Source: Streptomyces spiroverticillatus
GTDB taxonomy: Bacteria; Actinomycetota; Actinomycetes; Streptomycetales; Streptomycetaceae
Assembly (NCBI GenBank): GCA_014650415.1
Contig: BMUX01000002.1
Coordinates: 738,885 to 802,884, forward strand
DNA length: 64,000 nucleotides
Reading direction: 5' to 3'
Shown here: positions 61,624 to 64,000 of the stretch, piece by piece
How positions within the stretch are numbered: the first letter of the stretch is position 1
Layout: every line of letters begins with the position of its first letter
Translations under genes and position numbers: made by a program
Notes under the pieces: generated by a model
What the model was told of the DNA's origin: nothing
Seen by the model: only the letters and a program-made list of their open reading frames with translations
Database searches by the model: none

Positions 61624-62232
61624 TCAGCGGGCCAGGCCCAAGGTCACCCCGAGTCCCACCAGCACCGAGCCGATGCCCCGGTTGAGGGCCTTCTGGCGGC
61701 GGAGCATGGCGGCGCGCAGCCGTCCGTCCGAGAAGAAGAGGGCCACCAGCGCGAACCACCCGAAGTGCGCGGCGGACATGAACAGCCCGTACCCGGCCTG
61801 CTGCCACAGCGCCGTGTCGGGCCCGACGACCTGCGTGAACGTCGAGACGACGAACAGGGTGGTCTTCGGGTTGAGCACATTGGTCAGGAACCCGGCCCGC
61901 ATCGCCCCCAGCGGCGACAGCTCGCGCTTGCCCTCCAGGTCGACGGAGAGTTCGGCGCGGGCGAAGAAGGTGCGCAGGCCGATGTAGACGAGGTAGGCGG
62001 CGCCGAGGAGCTTGATCGCGGTGAAGAGCGCGGTCGAGGAGGCGATCAGCAGGCCGACGCCGAGCATGGTGTACGTGACGTGCACGAGGACACCGGCCGC
62101 GACACCGGCGGCCCCCAGCAGGCCGGTGGTCCGCCCGTACAGATAACTGTTGCGGACGACCATCGCGAAGTCAGCACCCGGGCTGATGACGGCGAGGACG
62201 GTGATCAGCGCGACGGCGAGAACTTCTGTCAT
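61624..62232 (-). CDS. LysE-family amino-acid exporter
   Basis: This encodes 202 aa from ATG at 62232. It has six hydrophobic segments. The family start TVLAVISPGADFAMVVRNSYLYGRTTGLLGAAGVAAG is clear, with FLTNVLNPKTTLF in the second half. It exports amino acids or related metabolites. It is divergent from the nitrilase-family gene at 62326 across 93 bp. Confidence 0.92.
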   Translation of the reverse strand: MTEVLAVALITVLAVISPGADFAMVVRNSYLYGRTTGLLGAAGVAAGVLVHVTYTMLGVGLLIASSTALFTAIKLLGAAYLVYIGLRTFFARAELSVDLEGKRELSPLGAMRAGFLTNVLNPKTTLFVVSTFTQVVGPDTALWQQAGYGLFMSAAHFGWFALVALFFSDGRLRAAMLRRQKALNRGIGSVLVGLGVTLGLAR

Positions 62233-62325
62233 GTACGTGATGCTGCCGCCGCCCGGGGTCTTGATCAACCCCTTTCCGGATACTGGAAGGCGGTACGGGA
62301 AGGCGGCCTGCGAGACTGGGTGTCC

Positions 62326-63048
62326 ATGCGCATAGCTTCTGCCCAGTTCTCCGCCCTTCCGGGTGATGTGACCGCCAACGTCGCCACCATGGCCTCCTTC
62401 GTACGGGAGGCCGCCGCGTCCGGCGCGCGGCTGACCGTCTTCGCCGAACTCACCGTCACGGGTTACGAGTTGGGGCTGCTGACCGCCTCCCCCGAGCTGT
62501 GGATGAGCGGGCCGGACGACCCCCGCCTGACCCCCGTGCGGGAAGCGTGCCGCCAGACGGGCACGGCCGCCGTCGTGAACTGCGCCTCGCAGGGGCGGCT
62601 GGTCAGCTTCGTGTACGGGACGGACGGTTCGCCCGTGACGACGTACGCGAAACGGCGCCTCTTCGAGGGCGAGCGGGAGGTCTTCGAGGCGGGCACCGCC
62701 CCCGGCCGCTTCATCCTCGACGGCGTCCGGATCGCGCTGGCCACCTGCTTCGACAACCACTTCCCCGAGCTGGCCGAGGAGGCCGTCGCGGACGGGTGCG
62801 GGCTGTGGCTGGCCAGTTCGCTGTACGGGGTCGGGGGCGGCGAGGAGGAGAGGGCGACGGTCTATCCCGGCCTCGCGAAGGGCTTCGGCTTCCCGGTGGT
62901 GCTGGCGAACCACGTGGGGCCGGCGGGGGCGTGGACGGGGTGCGGGCGCAGTGCGGTGTGGGACGCGGACGGCGGGGTGCTGGCCGAGGCCCCGGCGGAC
63001 GGGCCGGGGCTGGCCGTGGCGGACGTACCGGTGATCAGGACGTCGTAG
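62326..63048 (+). CDS. Nitrilase-superfamily carbon-nitrogen hydrolase
   Basis: This encodes 240 aa. The triad is Glu41 in FAELTVTGYE, Lys109 in YAKRRLFEGE and Cys141 in LATCFDNHFPE. It is slightly shorter than most family members (about 260-300). It hydrolyses a non-peptide amide; the substrate is unknown. The 3' end overlaps the convergent membrane gene by 14 bp. Confidence 0.92.
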   Translation: MRIASAQFSALPGDVTANVATMASFVREAAASGARLTVFAELTVTGYELGLLTASPELWMSGPDDPRLTPVREACRQTGTAAVVNCASQGRLVSFVYGTDGSPVTTYAKRRLFEGEREVFEAGTAPGRFILDGVRIALATCFDNHFPELAEEAVADGCGLWLASSLYGVGGGEEERATVYPGLAKGFGFPVVLANHVGPAGAWTGCGRSAVWDADGGVLAEAPADGPGLAVADVPVIRTS

Positions 63049-63835
63049 CGGTGCTCTGGGCGTCGTCGTCGCTGTCCTCGTCGTCGATCGAGGGCTCGTC
63101 GAGGAGGTCGCGGGCCATGAGGGTGGCACCGGCGACGGCGCCCGGCATCAGGAAGACGGCGACGAACGGCACCAGGTAGGCGAGGGTGAGCGGCACGCCG
63201 AAGCCGAGGACCATCGAGCGGTGGCTCCGCAGCAGGGCGAGGCGCTCCTTCAGCTCGATGCCGCGCCGCTGGAGGGCGACGGCGGTCAGCTCCTCGGTGA
63301 GGAAGAAGCCGGAGACGCAGAAGCCGATCACCGGGACGACCGTCTGCCCGACCACCGGAATGAACCCGCACGCGAAGAGCAGGATCCCGTAGAACAGCAC
63401 CCTGACCAGCACTCGGATGCTGTCCCGCGCCGAGATCCACAGCTCGCGCATCAGCGGCAGCCCGGACTCGGGGGCGGTGCCGTCGGGCGAGCGGGACTTG
63501 TCGACCCGCTCCGACAGCTCCTCGTAGAACGGCTGCCCGACGAGCAGCGTCACCGCGGTGAAGGTGATCACGGCGAGGAAGAGGGCGAGGGCGAAGAGGA
63601 GCACTCGCAGCACGCCCCGGAAGAGGGTCAGCCAGGTGTCGCCCCAGCCGTCGGCGAAGGGGGTGGCCCAGGCGACGAAGTCGTCCGACCAGGCGACGAG
63701 GCCGACGAGGGCTCCGACGTACAGGACGAGCGTGACGAGACCGGGCAGCAGCCCGAGCCCGTAACTGCGTCCGTGCTGCGTCATCCAACGCTGGCCCTTG
63801 GCCAAGTACTTGAAACCCACCCCGAGATCACTCAT
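63035..63835 (-). CDS. EI24/CysZ-like membrane protein
   Basis: This encodes 266 aa from ATG at 63835. TACAGT seven bases upstream suggests leaderless translation. There are four or five membrane segments, with LLVGQPFYEELSERVDKSR after the third, IPVVGQTVVPVIGFCVSGFFLTEELTAVALQRRG in the middle, and an acidic tail. This matches the EI24 domain family (including sulfate transporter CysZ). A sulfate role is not shown here. Confidence 0.85.
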   Translation of the reverse strand: MSDLGVGFKYLAKGQRWMTQHGRSYGLGLLPGLVTLVLYVGALVGLVAWSDDFVAWATPFADGWGDTWLTLFRGVLRVLLFALALFLAVITFTAVTLLVGQPFYEELSERVDKSRSPDGTAPESGLPLMRELWISARDSIRVLVRVLFYGILLFACGFIPVVGQTVVPVIGFCVSGFFLTEELTAVALQRRGIELKERLALLRSHRSMVLGFGVPLTLAYLVPFVAVFLMPGAVAGATLMARDLLDEPSIDDEDSDDDAQSTATTS

Positions 63836-63924
63836 GGGGTCACTGTAGAGGTGTGCTGGTGGGAAGGGGTGCGGGGAGGGGAATCGGGATGCGGGCGGCG
63901 GGCGTTGGGCGGGAGACTGCACGC

Positions 63925-64000
63925 ATGATCCCGAACTCGAACCGGACCACGGCCCCGACCCGGACCCCTCAGGAACGGGCCCTGGCCCATGTCACCGCAC
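63925..64000 (+). CDS. Start of a gene truncated by the window edge
   Basis: ATG at 63925 has GGGAG nine bases upstream and opens a frame (MIPNSNRTTAPTRTPQERA...) that continues to the window end. The N-terminus is Thr/Arg/Pro-rich and too short to classify. It is divergent from the EI24-like gene. Confidence 0.5.
   Translation, partial: MIPNSNRTTAPTRTPQERALAHVTA

Noticed and set aside
1..64000. Prophage, insertion sequence, tRNA or integration site
   Set aside because: No transposase, integrase, phage structural protein or tRNA-like fold was seen on either strand.

Overview
High-GC actinobacterial chromosome, almost certainly Streptomyces. The evidence is the third-position G/C bias, many GTG starts, leaderless-looking starts just after TAGGGT/TACGAT-type -10 boxes, and a core block fasR-fabD-fabH-acpP-fabF plus aceE (homodimeric E1) as in S. 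coelicolor (from memory). No tRNA, rRNA, insertion sequence, prophage or CRISPR array was seen.

Positions 1-20,900 form a cell-surface locus with all genes on the minus strand. In transcription order it starts with an exosortase-like membrane protein (Cys/Arg/His triad). Next come a 50-residue membrane microprotein, a processive family-2 glycosyltransferase, a septum-formation-type lipoprotein and a polytopic GT-C-like membrane protein, mostly overlapping or nearly abutting. Two giant tandem paralogous DUF11-repeat proteins ending in LAQTG sorting signals follow, then a short tail-anchored secreted protein, a secreted L-type lectin/DUF11 protein, and two AftB/ZomB-like membrane proteins flanking a UDP-GlcNAc 2-epimerase. 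I read this as a surface-glycan and surface-protein assembly system. It is the most interesting part of the window.

Positions 21,000-31,900 hold a TerA-like/TerC-like/TerD/TerD stress cluster, a peroxiredoxin, a DUF3052 protein, aceE, a potassium channel, an I36-type inhibitor and a DHA2 drug exporter divergent from its likely TetR regulator (32,007).

Positions 32,800-46,900 are accessory. There are two DUF1023-type alpha/beta hydrolases, a DUF4429/SHOCT protein, a two-component system whose upstream repeat pair recurs before the second hydrolase, an acyltransferase-3, a MerR/aldo-keto reductase operon, a GNAT, a class C beta-lactamase-like serine hydrolase, a small membrane protein, a Ser/Thr kinase and a pirin.

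Positions 47,000-52,100 carry FasR and the type II fatty-acid synthase operon. The rest holds a PQQ-repeat membrane protein, DUF3145, an SGNH lipoprotein, a GH3 beta-glucosidase with a divergent TetR regulator, two tandem exported pyroglutamyl-peptidase-like proteins lacking the catalytic Cys, a LysE exporter, a nitrilase-family hydrolase, an EI24/CysZ-like membrane protein and the start of one more gene. Clear hairpin terminators separate many units.
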